Shown piece by piece: positions 12,781 to 25,600 of a stretch of 64,000 nt of DNA. The notes under the pieces were generated by a model that saw nothing but the letters and a program-made list of their open reading frames with translations, searched no databases and was not told where the DNA came from. Each line of letters opens with the position of its first letter. The first letter of the stretch is position 1. Source of the stretch: Dryocosmus kuriphilus (taxonomy: Eukaryota; Arthropoda; Insecta; Hymenoptera; Cynipidae); contig CM076191.1 of the NCBI GenBank assembly GCA_038277395.1, positions 177,614,552 to 177,678,551 on the forward strand, read 5' to 3'. A program made the position numbers and the translations under genes.

Positions 12781-13350
12781 TCGGAAGTCAATAATCAATT
12801 TCCCTGGGTGTCGATCGTGGTGGCTTTTGAGGGTTCGATCGATGATTTTGGAAGACGAATGGGCCTAAACGTTGTCTTTTATTCGGTAGCCAAATGATAC
12901 TCGCATCGTCGGCATCGGGGCGCGACTCTATGGGACGTGCTAGATTTTCCGGTTAGTTTTGGGTGCCACCCCTACGGAATTGGTGCTTTTCAGGGCGTTA
13001 GCCACCCTAAATGCTCCACAATAAGGAACGAAAGTCTGCACCAACCTACAATGGGAAACATCCGGCCAATTGTCGCGCCTTCCAACTCCGAAGGACCGAC
13101 CGGCAGCTTGCGATTGTGCTGTAATTATTGTCCTGTGGGTTACGAGGTCGATGTCGATCCGTTGACTGTTTTTATGTACCAAATATCCATTTATGTGTGC
13201 TAAAACTCGAGACGAGAGACCGAGAGACACTTTGCCCCCGAGTTTGCCCTTTTCTTCCTGTGACTCCCGAATTTTCCGACAAGATCCTCCACATTTTTAC
13301 ACAATTTCACACAACATCACAATTCCACATCCACACACCGCGCCGGTGAG
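12781..13350. other. GC-richer unique island, possible first exon or regulatory DNA
   Basis: Composition shifts sharply away from the AT-rich surroundings. Open frames occur on both strands (12937-13203 plus, 12940-13230 minus), which is expected from low stop density and does not show coding. Near 13340 the sequence GCCGGTGAGATG resembles a splice donor. An untranslated first exon is possible, but no promoter motif or partner exon was identified. Confidence 0.25.
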
Positions 13351-14127
13351 ATGTTAAGAATCTGAATGACTGAATGAGGATCCTTTTGAGGGCTTGTAAG
13401 GATATTTGCACAGCCGGCAAAAAGGCGAGAGAATTAGAGAATTAAGCGAGAGAGGCTTTCGACCTTCGACCCCAAACATACAACTCAGGGGTAAAACATG
13501 AGACGTCTTGGGAAAATGTATTACTATTTTATTCACTTTTATTTCTGAGAATATTTTAGTTTTTCAATTTTTTTATATATTGTGCAAGGTTCAAAGTAAA
13601 TTTAAATAATGAAAAATATGGATGTAGCTATGTAAACACTGTAAAATAGAGTATAATAAGGCTAGTTTTCGGTACTAAAACAGTACCCCCAACAAAAAAG
13701 TCTCGGGTGGGTCATTTTGATGTCGAAAAATTACATTTTAGTACTAGTTTTTGAGATCAAAAGAGAACCGAAGTAAGAATCAAATGTCAGTGATGTTTTG
13801 TAGATTAACCCATGCGGAGCGTGCTTAAATTGTCACTGAAATATACTATCCGGGTTGTGTGCAATATTATAAGTTCAGAAATCCTGTTTTGCAAATTTCG
13901 TCGTTTTAATAGTTGAACCTGGCAGTCCCATACAGTTTCTTTGGAGAGGTTGGGTTAGGCACCATAATTTAGGATACACGAATTGTTTTTCAAAGCTCCA
14001 GGTGTTATAACTGAATCTGCGCGGTAGTCCATGAGGTGCTGAGAATACACCTTTTTCAAGAAAGATGGGTTAAGAACTGAAATTTAAAATAGACGGATGG
14101 TTTTTAAAAGGTTAAGTTGATCTAATA
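13351..14127. repeat. Degenerate repeat of about 105 bp around a foldback
   Basis: Related segments carry the words ACCTGGCAGTCC, GGTTAAGAACTGAAATTTAA and GATGGTTTTTAAAAGG. They occur at about 13905-14000, 14000-14120 and again on the far side of the foldback at 14940-15060. This suggests an old tandem repeat split by the insertion at 14128-14946. The rest of 13351-13900 is unremarkable. Confidence 0.45.
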
Positions 14128-14946
14128 ACACAGGCTGACAAAATTTGTATCCAAAGACCGGACTGGGTGACCCCGATGGATTTTTATGTCCTAAAAACGA
14201 ATCCGTTATCCAAATTTTTCCTCTACGTCAATATTTCGAGATATCCTAACCTAAATATGCAAAAATGGTTATTTTCAACCATATTTGAAACAATATAACA
14301 TAAGCAGTGATTTTTATTTATTAAAACCGCTTACTCCATTATTTAATACTCATTTTTACCTTTAATTTCCATTTTGTATCATCCCGAAATGATTTTTTTT
14401 CTCCAAGACATGGCACATATTAACCATCTCCGTTTCAAAAACAGCAAGTGGTCATTTTTGCACGCTGAGATTACGATACTCGAAATCCTGAAGTATAGGA
14501 AAAATTTGTCGAATGAATTCGTTTTTAAGACATTCAAATCCTTTGGGGTAACCTAGTCCGATCTTTGGGTACATACAAAAAGTCATTTTTGTCGGCTTGT
14601 GCAATTCTTCTCCTTGTTTGTTTTTCAGTGTAAAAAACTGAAATTGTTAATGTGCCACATCTCGGTTTAAAGCAATCGGTTCGGTATGATTAAAAATGAA
14701 GATTAAAGATAAAAACTAAAAAGGAATACTAAACGATGGCGTAAACACTTTTAAGAAAAAAATTCGCTGCTCGTGTTATATTATTTCAAATATGGCTGAT
14801 AATGTCTATTTTTAGACTTTTGGTTAGGATATCTCGAAATCCTGACGTAAAGGAAAAAGTTGGAAAACGGATTCGTTTTTAGGACACCAAAGTCCTTCGG
14901 GGTCACCTAGTCAGGTCTTTGGGTAGAAAAAGAGAGGTTAGGTTAA
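14128..14946. mobile_element. Foldback element with a third internal arm copy
   Basis: The left arm (about 14128-14440) and right arm (about 14640-14946) are inverted copies. Landmarks are TATCCAAAGACCGGACTGGG on the left and the inverse of its homologue near 14910 on the right, each followed by a block containing GATATCTCGAAAT. A third copy, in the same orientation as the right arm, lies at about 14470-14610. The arms have diverged clearly, and no transposase is encoded. Confidence 0.6.
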
Positions 14947-15060
14947 GAACCAAATTTAAAACATCGGGATCGTTTATCAAATTGCTCTAGTAATAAATTA
15001 ATCAAACCTGGTAGTCCAGGTGTAGGAAATACATGTTCCTTGAGGAGGTTAACTTCCTCA

Positions 15061-15441
15061 GGGTATCTTTTTCAGTTCTTGAGTTCATATTCCATTTCGC
15101 GTGAACATAAAATTTTCTCGAAAAAAAATGTTTTAAAAAATTAGAGGGTAACCCCGGCCACTCATGATTTTGAAAAAAAACCATATCTCGTTGCGATGAT
15201 AAATCAACATTTTTATATTTTAAAACTGGTCCGAAGCGTAATTTTAAAAATATAGACTTCTATCTCTTATTATAGCTTAAAATAAAACCCAACCTCCATA
15301 TTTCGTCTTCAAAAAACAATTGCATTTTGTGAAATATGGACCAAACTTATTATCAAATATTTTCAAAACTACAGAAAATATTCGAATGACTTTGATTTAG
15401 ATATCTACATTCACTTTTAAAGTATATGACCTGTAATTTCT
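15061..15441. other. AT-rich sequence, nothing recognised
   Basis: A short minus-strand frame (15002-15184) has no motif. Nothing else is supported. Confidence 0.4.
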
Positions 15442-15879
15442 ACATTCTCATCTCAATGAGAAAGTATTAGTTTTATGTGAAAAAACATGTTTTACGTTGG
15501 TGTCTGTCTGTCTGTCGTTGTCGTCGTCGTTGTCGTTGTGTCGTCGTTGTTGGCGTTGTCGTAGTAGGCTGTGAACACGATGCCTTTCGAAGGACTAATC
15601 GGATTGGGTTGCGCTTTGGCACAATTCTCTAAAGCGTAAAAAGTAAGAAGGAGTTCGTTAACCAGACACTTTTGACCAACTGTTATGGTTTTATCCATCA
15701 AAAACGGTTTTCACAAAATCAAAAAATCCATTTTCCGGATAAACTATGCGAGCTACAGAAAATATGTATATAACCAAAATTGTTTATCTTAAAAAAATCT
15801 ACAAATTTTGTCTCAACCGTTTTTTGATAAAGTGCACGGTTTTTGTGTTAATCGAAGAAATGTTATTAAACATAAAAAA
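15442..15879 (-). mobile_element. GCGCG/CGT family element, truncated copy
   Basis: It starts at the ACATTCTCATC terminal motif, passes through a GTC/GTT trinucleotide block (about 15515-15560) and holds most of the frame called ORF-B (15492-15701). It then breaks off inside the first internal repeat unit, where the next copy begins with its GC hairpin at 15880. Strand follows the direction of ORF-B. Confidence 0.75.
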
Positions 15880-16792
15880 TTTGCCCGCTTTGCGGGCACA
15901 TTCGTCTGTTGGCACTCGCGCTTTGAGCTCGATACGTTATTTACGGTAACGCGCTCGGTGTTTATATGGAGCGTATAAACCTTTAAATTAAAAATTACAA
16001 AAGAAATTATTTTACTTAAGGCTCTATCGCCCTTAAGGAATACATTCTCATCATTCTCTCTCTCTTTTTCAGGTGAACAATTCTGCTTGTTAGTATTTTC
16101 TCATATCTTGCATAGTTTTGCTGAAAAGTGGTTTTCTTTATATTTCAGAACATATTTCACGAATAACTCAAAAACTACGCGTCTGCTCATAAAAGTGATA
16201 GGGACCAAATTTGTAGATCTTTTTGGAGGTAAACAACTTTGTTTATTATCATTTCTTTTGTATCTTGCATATTTTGGCGGGAAATATGAATTTTTGATTT
16301 TTCATAACGTTTTCTCGATTGAAACAAAAACCGTGTATTTTATGAAAAAATGGTTAATACAAAATTTGTAGATCTTTTTAAGACAAACAATTTTTTGGTT
16401 ATAGACTTATTTTCTCTATCTCGCATAGTTTAGCCGAAAAATGGATTTTTTGATTTTGTGAAAACAGTTTTTGATGGATAAACCCATAACCGTTAGTCAA
16501 AAGTGGCTGGTTAACAAACCCATCCTTACCTTTTATGCTTTAAAGAAGTGTGTCAAAGCGCAACCCAATCCGATTAGTCCTTTGAAAGTTATCGTATTCA
16601 CAGGCTACTACGACAACAACAGCAACGACAACGACAACAACAACGACAACAACAACGACAACGACAGACAGACACCAACGTAAAACATGTTTTTTCGGAT
16701 TCAGGGGGTCATGAAACGTCGACATTTCATGAAATCCGCGAAAGTCAGTTTTCACATAAAACTAATATACCTTCTCATTGAGATGAGAATGT
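15880..16792 (+). mobile_element. GCGCG/CGT family element, internally shortened
   Basis: It begins with the hairpin TGCCCGCTTTGCGGGCA, then the conserved AAGGCTCTATCGCCCTTAAG block and a second ATTCTCATCAT. It continues into ORF-A (16087-16371), repeat units, ORF-B (16471-16683) with the GAC/AAC block, and ends at GATGAGAATGT. It lacks the segment between the inner ATTCTCATCAT and ORF-A that the complete copies have, with a CT run (CTCTCTCTC) at that junction. Together with its neighbours it forms an inverted cluster. Confidence 0.75.
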
Positions 16793-17445
16793 TAAAACTG
16801 TGGTTTCCCGATAAAATATTTCAGATACGAAAAAAATGATAATAAACAAAGTTGTTCAATTCAAAAAAATCTACAAATTTGGTATTAACCAGTGTTTGAT
16901 AAAATGCACGGTTTTTGTTTTCATCGAGAAAACGTTATTAAAAATAAAAACTTCAAACCTCCCGCCAAACTATGCAAGATACGAAAAAAATGATAATGAG
17001 CAAAGTTGTTCATCCCCCAAATGATCTACAAATTTGCTCTCTATCATTTTTTTGAACAGACGCGTAGTTTTTGAGTTATTCGTGAAATATGTTATGAAAT
17101 ATAAAGAAAACCACTTTTCAGCAAAACTATGCAAGATATGAGAAAATATTAAACAAGCAGAATTGTTCACCTTGGAAAGAGAGAGAGAGAATGATGAGAA
17201 TGTATTCCTCAAAGGCGATAGAGCCTTAAGTAAAATAATTTCCTTTGTAATTTTTAATGTAAAGGATTATACGATGCATAAACACCGAGCGCGTAGCGCG
17301 AGGTCAATAAGCTATCGAGCACGAAGCGCGAGGGCCGTGAATAACGTATCGAGCGTGAAGCGCGAGTTCCAACAGACGCGCCCCCTGGGCGCGCTGATAC
17401 TTCCGCGAAGCGCGCGATGAGAATGTGCCCGCAAAGCGGGCAGAC
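16793..17445 (-). mobile_element. GCGCG/CGT family element, hairpin-end half
   Basis: This half-copy lacks the trinucleotide block. It carries two internal units, an ORF-A relative (16970-17212), the GATAGAGCCTTAAG block, and a run of CG-rich palindromes (CGAGCGCGTAGCGCGAGG, TCGAGCACGAAGCGCGAGG and relatives). It ends with the hairpin TGCCCGCAAAGCGGGCA before a T run. A GA run (GAGAGAGAGAGA, about 17167) marks the same internal junction as in the preceding copy. Confidence 0.75.
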
Positions 17446-19095
17446 TTTTTATCAATAATTTCACGTATTTTCTTATTTATAGCAGTTTTATTTCATCATG
17501 TCAAAGTCGGGTAGCTCTGGCCATTTCTTGCCGGGTGACAAATTTTTTCATGCTCGACTTCAATTGTTTTTTGCTAAAAAAGGTAAATAACCACAAATAA
17601 CCATAAAGAAACCATTTTTCTCGAGATTTTTTTATTTTCGGTTTATATTTGTGTTGTACTTAAAAGTTCTATAGTAACTTTAAAATTAATTTTTTTATGC
17701 TCCATTTACATAGATTTTGTAATTATATTTTTGTTTAAATTCAGTTTTCATAATTTATCGCTGGTAGTTTTTTAGTTAGTGGTCCAGTGATATATTATAT
17801 AATTTTCATTATTTAGAATGTTTATGAAAAAGGAACAAAAAATAGAGCATAATATTAATTTGTTTTTTAAATATCGTTTTATCCTTGAATTAAAAAATCC
17901 TAAAATTATTAATTTGAATTTATATAAATATATTTTCCCCCTAAAGCACAAATTATAGGAATTTAGAGAAAAAAATATTTTTTAACTTCAAGCAGTGCCG
18001 AAGAGTGAGGAAAATATTAAATTTTTTAGATTTAACCAACCTTCGTTTTGAATGGCTTAATATTTAACTTTTATATATTTTAATTTCAAATTTGTGTGCC
18101 CTTTTTACAACTATTCTTCTAGCCAAGGTAAAAATGTATGCGTTTGAAAACATTTTTCTCGACATTTAGCCTCACAACTCAAGACGAGCTAATTTATAAA
18201 CGTCCTCGGGTTGGTGCTTTAAAAAAAACTGAGTTTTAAAATAAACTCAAGCATTCGGAGCCATGGCGATATCCACTCGGTCACATTTATATTCATCTCC
18301 CATATTCACTTCACTTCTTTTTTAAATTATTTTATTTTTATACATAAAAATTACCTTGAAAGAAATTTTTCTCACAGAAATAAGATTTGTTAAATTAGAC
18401 GATACAGATTCTTATTTTATTTGGGCTCTAAATTGGAAAAGGACGAATCTCCCACCATTTAGGACCGTTTAGCTATAAAGGGAGTCTTTTGTCGATTGAA
18501 ACCCCGCAGAGTTTCGAATCTGTCTCTTGTTGTGAAAATGTGAACCTTTAGGAAAGGTCGAGCCTGCTCCACAAAGTCGAGCCCTTTATTTGCGGTGAAT
18601 TTCCTGCATTTCATTGGAGACTATAACAAAAAAATGACTTCTCCCCTATTTTGAATCCCTCCATCACATTGGCAGCCACCAATCTTTTAATTTGACAGCT
18701 ACATTCTCGTTACAAGAGAAATAAAAAACTCATTTACATTCTTAATCGAGGAAATCGATCACTGAGTGATGATATTAAATAGTGATTTTTGAACGATTAA
18801 AACTCTTTTGAACACGATTCCACACTATGGAAGTGCTTAATTTAGTAGGATTTAGAAGCGGCTTAGTGGAGTTTTATTTTATAATTTAATATTCAAATTA
18901 ACTTATACTTATTTGACTTCTATTATTTTAAATTTTACTCTCCAATTTGATTCTTATAAGTAAAGATTCAAGTTTCTACTGTCTTAAAATTTATCTTCTG
19001 AAAAATTGAATATCACTAAAAACATGTACCATGCAAAAATTTCACTATAAGTAAAAAATTGTTAGTACAATCAACATACAAGAGTTTGTGAAATA
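17446..19095. other. AT-rich sequence, nothing recognised
   Basis: No coding frame of interest. A slightly GC-richer stretch at 18430-18720 shows no motif. No inverted or tandem repeat stood out. Confidence 0.4.
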
Positions 19096-19097
19096 AA

Positions 19098-19727
19098 TGT
19101 TTGCCAAGAACCGAATCGATATCAAATAAGGCAGGTTTAATACTTAAAGTCGCAGAATCTGTTGGGGATAAAATATAATGTTGTATTTTAGAGGAAATTA
19201 GGCGCAAATTGTTTATGTAAACCTGTGTAACTTTTGACACAATTGAGTTATTTAAGCTTTTCTTCCAGATTGTGGTGAGGTTAATTTATCGTCTCTTTCA
19301 AGAACATGTAAGGGCAAATTAAAAAAAAAGAATGGACAAAAAATATAAGAATGGATTTCTTGAGAAAATGAACTTTTTATATTTCCAGAAACATAGACGC
19401 TATTTTGTTTATTTTAAACCTTTCTGCATTTTCGGGCAGATTTTGAAATAGAACGATAAATATTAACAAAAATACAAAATCTTTAAGAAAAACTTAAATC
19501 TCTCAATTAGGCCAAAGTTATACAGTTTTCTTAAAAGTGCGTTTTTTTGAAAAACACATTTCAAAATTCAAGTACTCATAAATTTGTAGAAAATTTTTTT
19601 CGCAAATCGGAAAAATACGTGTCACCTAATTTCCTCTTAAAAACAACATATTTCTTCCCCAATAGATTCTGCGACTTTAAATATTAAACCTGCCTGATTT
19701 GATATCGATTCGGTTCTTCGCAAACAT
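19098..19727. mobile_element. Foldback element, GATATCGATTCGG family, short copy
   Basis: Arms of about 105 bp (19098-19205 and 19622-19727) are inverted copies. They begin TGTTTGCCAAGAACCGAATC and TGTTTGCGAAGAACCGAATC respectively, and both contain the word CAGAATCTGTTGGGG or its homologue. Interior sequence matches the larger relative at 27253-28432. No transposase is present. Confidence 0.7.
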
Positions 19728-20782
19728 ATATATATTCCGTAACGATAGACAGTACGTTGAAAATAGTATATTGTGCTACTAGTGCGCAAAGTAGACAGTT
19801 CCACATAAGTGTGAGGTTCGCTGTACAAACCAGATGCGAATCGAAGGGGAGTTGGAGGCAAGTCGGAGGCAAGTTGCGGTCGAGCCGAAAGCGAGCCAGA
19901 AACGACCCGAAGATGAGCCGATGGCAAGCACTGTAAACTTGACAAGAGTTTAACTGCCTACCTTTTGCACTTGTTGTACAAGATAGAAGATTTTACCAAT
20001 GTCGGAAATTTGAATAATTTTGGAAAATTTCGGTAAATTAATAAATTAAATTTTCCAAATATTCCAAAAATTTCAAAAGTTTCCAAAAATTTCCAAATTC
20101 ATAATCACTCTGTCAAGTGTTAACTCATAAAGCCAGATGTTAGATTATATTGCTAGAAGACAGGATTCCAGGATTTCCTGTCCTGGAAAGTGATCTGACC
20201 GAAATGCGCAAGCTTAACAGCCAAAAAGAGTGATCTTGTTTAAAGTGCGCAAGCGCTAGTATTTGTATAACTGCTAATTATTAGAAAAAGTCGTTTTAGA
20301 ACTGCTTTTTAGTACAGTTTCAGAATAAAATTGGAGAGTTTGCATGTATTACAAAAAGGCATTTTTGTTTTTGAAACGACCAACTGTATTCCCGTCTCAT
20401 GGATTTTCATATCTTTAAATTAGTTATGTTACTTCGTTATTTTCAAATGTCTTATCAAATTGAAAGATCACGTGGAATTTTTTTGTTAGTAATGAAATAC
20501 GGAGAAATGATATACATTAGAATCCAAATTGTGAGAACATATAAAAATCCGAAAAGAAGCTCCACTATGAAGTATAAATTCCTCTTATTTTTGTTTGGAT
20601 AAGGCCTTTTTAATCTTTATAATTTTAACGTAAACTCTGAAATCAGTTATAACATTCAAACTTCTGTTAAAATGATTCCTAGTAGCCTTCTATTCAGACT
20701 TTTAATATTTTGATTCCATATATAATATCTGTATTTTAATTACTATTATAAATGTGATTCATTAATAATAATAGTAAAAAAA
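19728..20782. other. Intergenic sequence with a GC-richer patch
   Basis: The stretch 19790-19940 is GC-richer and has repeated GAGCC and GGAGGCAAG words. A minus-strand frame (19637-19945) spans it and overlaps the neighbouring foldback arm, so I do not call it a gene. Short inverted words (CAGGATTCCAGGA with TCCTGTCCTGG) lie near 20160-20190. Confidence 0.35.
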
Positions 20783-21957
20783 ATCTGCCCGCTTCGCGGG
20801 CACATTCTCATTGTGCGCTGCGTGCGCCGCGCTTCGCGCTTGGTGTTTATGGATCGTATAAACCTTTGAATTAAACATTACAAAAGAAATTATTTTATTT
20901 AAGGCTCTATCGCCCTTAAGGAATACATTCTCATCATGACACTCGCGCTTCGCGCTCGATAACTACATTTTTTAAAAACACATTGTAGATTGATAAAGTT
21001 TTTTAGTGATTTTCAAATTTTCACAATACAGGATTTCGATTCTTAAAAGTAAAACGATGAGTCTTATAAATAAATTTTGTAGCTCATTCCAAGGTGAACA
21101 ATTCTGCTTGTTAATATTTTCTCATATCTTGCATAGTTTTGCTGAAAAGTGGTTTTGTTTATATTTCATAACATATTTCACGCATAACTCAAAAACTACG
21201 CGTCTGCTCAAAAAAATGATAGAGATCAAATTTGTAGATCTTTTTGAGGCGAACAACTTTGTTTATTATTATTTTTCCGTACCTTGCATATTTTGGCGGG
21301 AAATTTGAAATTTTTTATTTTTAATAACGTTTTATCGATTAAAACAAAAACCGTGCATTTTATCAAAAAATGGTTAAAACAAAATTTATAGATCTTTTTA
21401 AATTGAACAACTTTTTTCATTGCCATTTTTTTTATCTCGAATATTTTGACAGGAAACCAGAATTTTTTAATTTTAATAGCGTTTTCTTGATTAAAACAAA
21501 AACCGTTCATTTTATCAAAAAACAGTTAAGACAAAATTTGCAGATTTTTTCGAGATGAACAATTTTACTTCCTTACATTTTTTTTTGTATCTCTTATAGT
21601 TTAGCCGGAAAATGGATTTTTTTATTTTATGAAAACCGTTTTCGATGAATAAAACCATAACCGTTGGTCAAAATTGGCTGGTTAACGAAATCGTCCTTAC
21701 TTTTTACGCTTTAAAGAAGTGTGCCAAAGCGCAACCCAATCCGATTAGTCCTTCGAAAGTTATCGCGACCACAGACGACGACAACGCCAACGACGCCAAC
21801 GACGACAACGACGACGACAACAGACACACAGACACCGTCGTAAAAACCGTTTTTTTTTTTTTTTTTCGGATTCAGGAGGTCTCAAAACGTGGAGATTTCA
21901 TGAAATCCGCGAAAGTCAAATTTTACATAAATCTAATACCTACTCTGATGAGAATGT
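20783..21957 (+). mobile_element. GCGCG/CGT family element, near-complete copy
   Basis: It starts in a run of A with ATCTGCCCGCTTCGCGGGCA (terminal hairpin), followed by CACATTCTCAT, CG-rich palindromes (GCGCTTCGCGCT) and the AAGGCTCTATCGCCCTTAAG block. Next come ATTCTCATCATGACACTCG, ORF-A (21006-21308), internal units of about 155 bp, ORF-B (21645-21959) and the GAC/AAC block (about 21775-21825). It ends with GATGAGAATGT. Strand follows the two frames. Confidence 0.8.
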
Positions 21958-22391
21958 AATCAATTATAATGTAAATCCTTATTTCAAAGGTTTTGCCAAT
22001 ATCGTCGGTTCATTTCCAAGATATTTTGAATAGATCAAGGATTTTTAGAGAAGTAGCAAATTACTTACATTAGCAAACTTTGATTTCACAAACTATGAAG
22101 ATTGTACTGATATTGAGATAAAGGGAGGAAGGGTTACTGGGTATATGGGAAAAGGATAAAGGAGTAGAAGACCCTAGTGGTGAGGGGTAGGGGATCGAGG
22201 GTGGGAGTCGTATACGAAGGTATAAGAGTATATAATTTTCTTGTATAAAAACTCAAAATGATGTCCAAGAAAAATTCCGCAGAGGAGGGAGAGGGTGTCG
22301 GGCGAGGTATCGGGTGTTGGGAGGTTGAGGATAGAGTGGGACAGCTTTACGAGATATATGGGAGCGATAGGGTACTAAAGGGAGTTAGGGG
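21958..22391. other. G-rich purine tract region
   Basis: From about 22110 the plus strand becomes rich in GGG and GTATATGGGA words. The 66-codon frame at 22258-22458 is glycine and arginine biased and runs into the MITE, so it is not taken as a gene. Confidence 0.35.
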
Positions 22392-22653
22392 CAGTGGCGG
22401 CTCCAGCGAGGGGCGATCGGGCGACCCCCCCCCCTCGTTTCCTACTTACAATAAATAATTTTAAATTTTGAGGGATAAGCGCTACTCATGTTACCTGGAG
22501 ATTATAATAAAATAATTAAAAAACAGTAGAAATAATGTATGTGCAAAATTTTTCCCGATTTTTTTGTACCTGGCAACCTTTTTTTTTAGTTTTTCAAATA
22601 CTACTTTGCCCTATGCCCCCCCCCTCCCCATGTCCAGTTTGGATCCGCCATTG
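22392..22653. mobile_element. hAT-type MITE with perfect 8-bp target duplication
   Basis: The left terminus CAGTGGCGGCTCCAG is matched in inverse by the right terminus CAATGGCGGATCCAAAC. GTTAGGGG directly flanks both sides (22384-22391 and 22654-22661). An 8-bp TSD with CAGTGGCGG ends is diagnostic of hAT transposition. The subterminal runs of C on the left and right are also inverted relative to each other. The 262-bp body has no coding capacity, so it needed a hAT transposase from elsewhere. Confidence 0.9.
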
Positions 22654-25600
22654 GTTAGGGGTATATTTATAGGGTATATATGAGAGTGAGTGGTGTGTAA
22701 GGGTAAAGGGTAGAGAAATAGGGATATACGGAAATAGGTATAATAAAAAAAGTGGTATATGGAAAAAGGTATATTTGGAGGATGTGATTAAATGTCCCGA
22801 GTGTAAGCATAACACATGAAGGTTAGTGATATAAATCGAGAGATATTGTAATTTTTGGACAGCAGTGACTTGAGACTTAAGAATTGACTTTTCCCCAACT
22901 ACATGAGGGCTTAAATCAACAACCAAGTGTGATAAGTGTGCAAGCACTGCGCCTTCTTTCTGGCGTATGGGGTACCCTTTTAGCATTTAGCTTCGGCAAA
23001 GGTCCGCCCCCGAAACGTCAAGCTAATTGATATAAACGAAGGCAGTAATATACTTGTCATAGAGCGAACCCTCTGCTCAGAAAGACTGGCAGGATCGTAT
23101 AAGCTTTAAGCTAGGCTTAGGTTAGTCGATATTAGACGCAGCGTGGTCTCATATCGGACAACCCCATTAACATATGAAAAGCCTACTCGTTCTCACGTGC
23201 GTGTGGCACGCAACAGAGACAGAGATAGATGAAAAAACCATATAAAATATATATGTGTTATATGTAACGTATGCGTGTGCAATGCTCATATATGTTTCAT
23301 ACGATCACGCTTGGGGGTTCATTTTGATTAGCTGTAACCGCGTCCCGAGACCAAGAATCCTGCAGGATCGCTTAGCTTACACGATGTTAAAGCTCTGTTT
23401 TAATGCGATTTCATGAGTATACTGCACCACTATTTACTTAAGGTACTGAAACGATTAAACGACTTTATGCTCGCTCTAATCCATGCCTAATAAGAAACGC
23501 ACCATAGGAGTCAAGTTTTAATTTAATTTTTATTCTGCTACACTGGCAGAATATTTTCATATTTTTTACTATGTATAATACTATGTCTTGAAGTCGTAGC
23601 ATTTTTAAGGTAGTTGTCGTGCTGAAAAGCAGGTCTCGGGAAAAATGTATTTAATTACAGTATACTGGTCACAGGTATAAGACCACCTGTTTTTCGATTA
23701 ATTGCTTATGTTCTCTTAATTTTAATTATATAACAGACGAATTCTTATCTTTTGAAAAACTTAAAAGATATCAATATTCTGCGCAAAACGAGCCATGAAG
23801 TCATTTTTGCAAGTTTTAAAGAAGATATTACAAAAACAGTGCAAATTTAAATGTTTTCTTAAATTTTAAACAGCTTCTGAAATAATAAACATTTTTCAAT
23901 GTTCTTGGGCTCATTTTAAAGATTAATTTATATAAAGTCGTATTAACTTATCAGACTAATTATACGGATTATATTTTTAATGTCTAAAAAACATACAAAA
24001 TTATAAACCGCACATTGGGCATAACCCCCTAGTGATATGATAATAAAATTCTTGAGCTTGGCATTTTGGTTATTAAAAAATTATTTTTCAGAAATTGTAT
24101 GCAGCAAAGTTGTAGAGAATCTTTTTTCGAGAAAATAAGCTTTTATTCTATAAAATCCCATCATTTTTTAAAACCTGTTGAAAGCGATGAGAAATAAAAG
24201 TTCGATCAAAAATAAAAGTTTTTCAATAAATAATTTTTTTATGCTTTAAATCTTTTCATAAGAATAATCTTTTCTCTCTTCAACAATAGCATCAATAATA
24301 ACATTGCAATTCTTAAAATTATAATAATAATACATTGTTAACCGAGCGGGGAGTCGACTAGTCCGCCACGAGGTTAACATAGTATTTTCTTTAAATATCG
24401 CAAAGGAAAATGCGATTTTGGGGACATGTCAGTAAACTGTAAAAACGATCGATTCCACGATCAATGATGAAGCCGGGTATTAGAGAAAATCCCTTTTTCG
24501 CAAGACCTGCTGTCCCGCGCGCGACAGCTACTTTAATTTTAGTTTATAGCTAACATAAAAAACTTCAATTGAACCTGTTCTTTTTTGCTGCATGTGAAAC
24601 TGAATTCTTTTGGGTCAAGTTTTTTGTCTAATGTTAAAAATTATATTAAATTTGTATCTTGACACTTATATAATTATATACACTTCTATTACATAACATA
24701 AATAAATAATATACCTCTATAATTATTATATAATCATTATTGAACATTTTTGTGAATTTCATTCATTTTTACGAAAATAGGTAGCATTCCATTTCTGTAT
24801 CAGCTACCAGATTTCACACGATCTTTACCCTAGAAATGTTCACTTGACTGAAAAGATTTATTAGCCCCTGAACATTATGAATAGTCACGAGGTCCTTACT
24901 TTTTCCTAATCCATAAATTAACTCTAAACCAGTCAATTTGATTACACGGACGTTACGTATCTGATAGTAAGGAAAACGAAGAGGGTGTGTGGAGGGGAAG
25001 GTGAGGGTGCGTTGTCTCAGCAGTTTTTGGGAAAGTGCCTGCCTCGACTCACCCTCTAGTACCCTCGTAAACGTATTCATGACCCCAGTCGACAACAGGG
25101 GTTACGAATAACGTTCTGGAATCACGACTGTCCATATGAAGTCTCCTCGCCTAATAAAGATCGATGGGCTTTAATTAAATGCTCAATAAAAACGATACAC
25201 GGCAACTTTACAGGAAAAGGTCTTAAGTGAGAAGTCAGTCTAAAAAGAAAGAGAATTTTTTTCCGCCCTTCTTCAACCTTCACGAACTATGTATAAATAA
25301 TAATTGATCAGTTTTGAAGTTTTTTTAAATTTAAAGCGTTATAGGTTTGTGATATTTTTTTTAGGACAACAACATAAAACCCTTTTTTCGCGCCTACAGG
25401 CAAACAACTATAGGTATCAGATTATTCAGCACGAAAAACTGCTTCAAAGATGACACATTCTAAGTCATTGAATCAAGAATCAAAAAACGACTGAAATTTT
25501 GAGCATAAAAATAAGTATAACGTCGTCCTTCGTAAATGTATTGTTGGTCGCACGCGCTCGTTCAATACAGATGATGCCAAATGTAATTTATGTGCGTCGA

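Noticed and set aside
13940..14960. Insect telomeric TTAGG repeats
   Set aside because: GGTTAGG-like words occur singly within longer degenerate units and never as a tandem TTAGG run.
17280..17420. Bacterial or viral insert, suggested by CG-rich palindromes
   Set aside because: The palindromes are part of a repeat family embedded many times in AT-rich arthropod-like DNA, with no bacterial or viral genes nearby.
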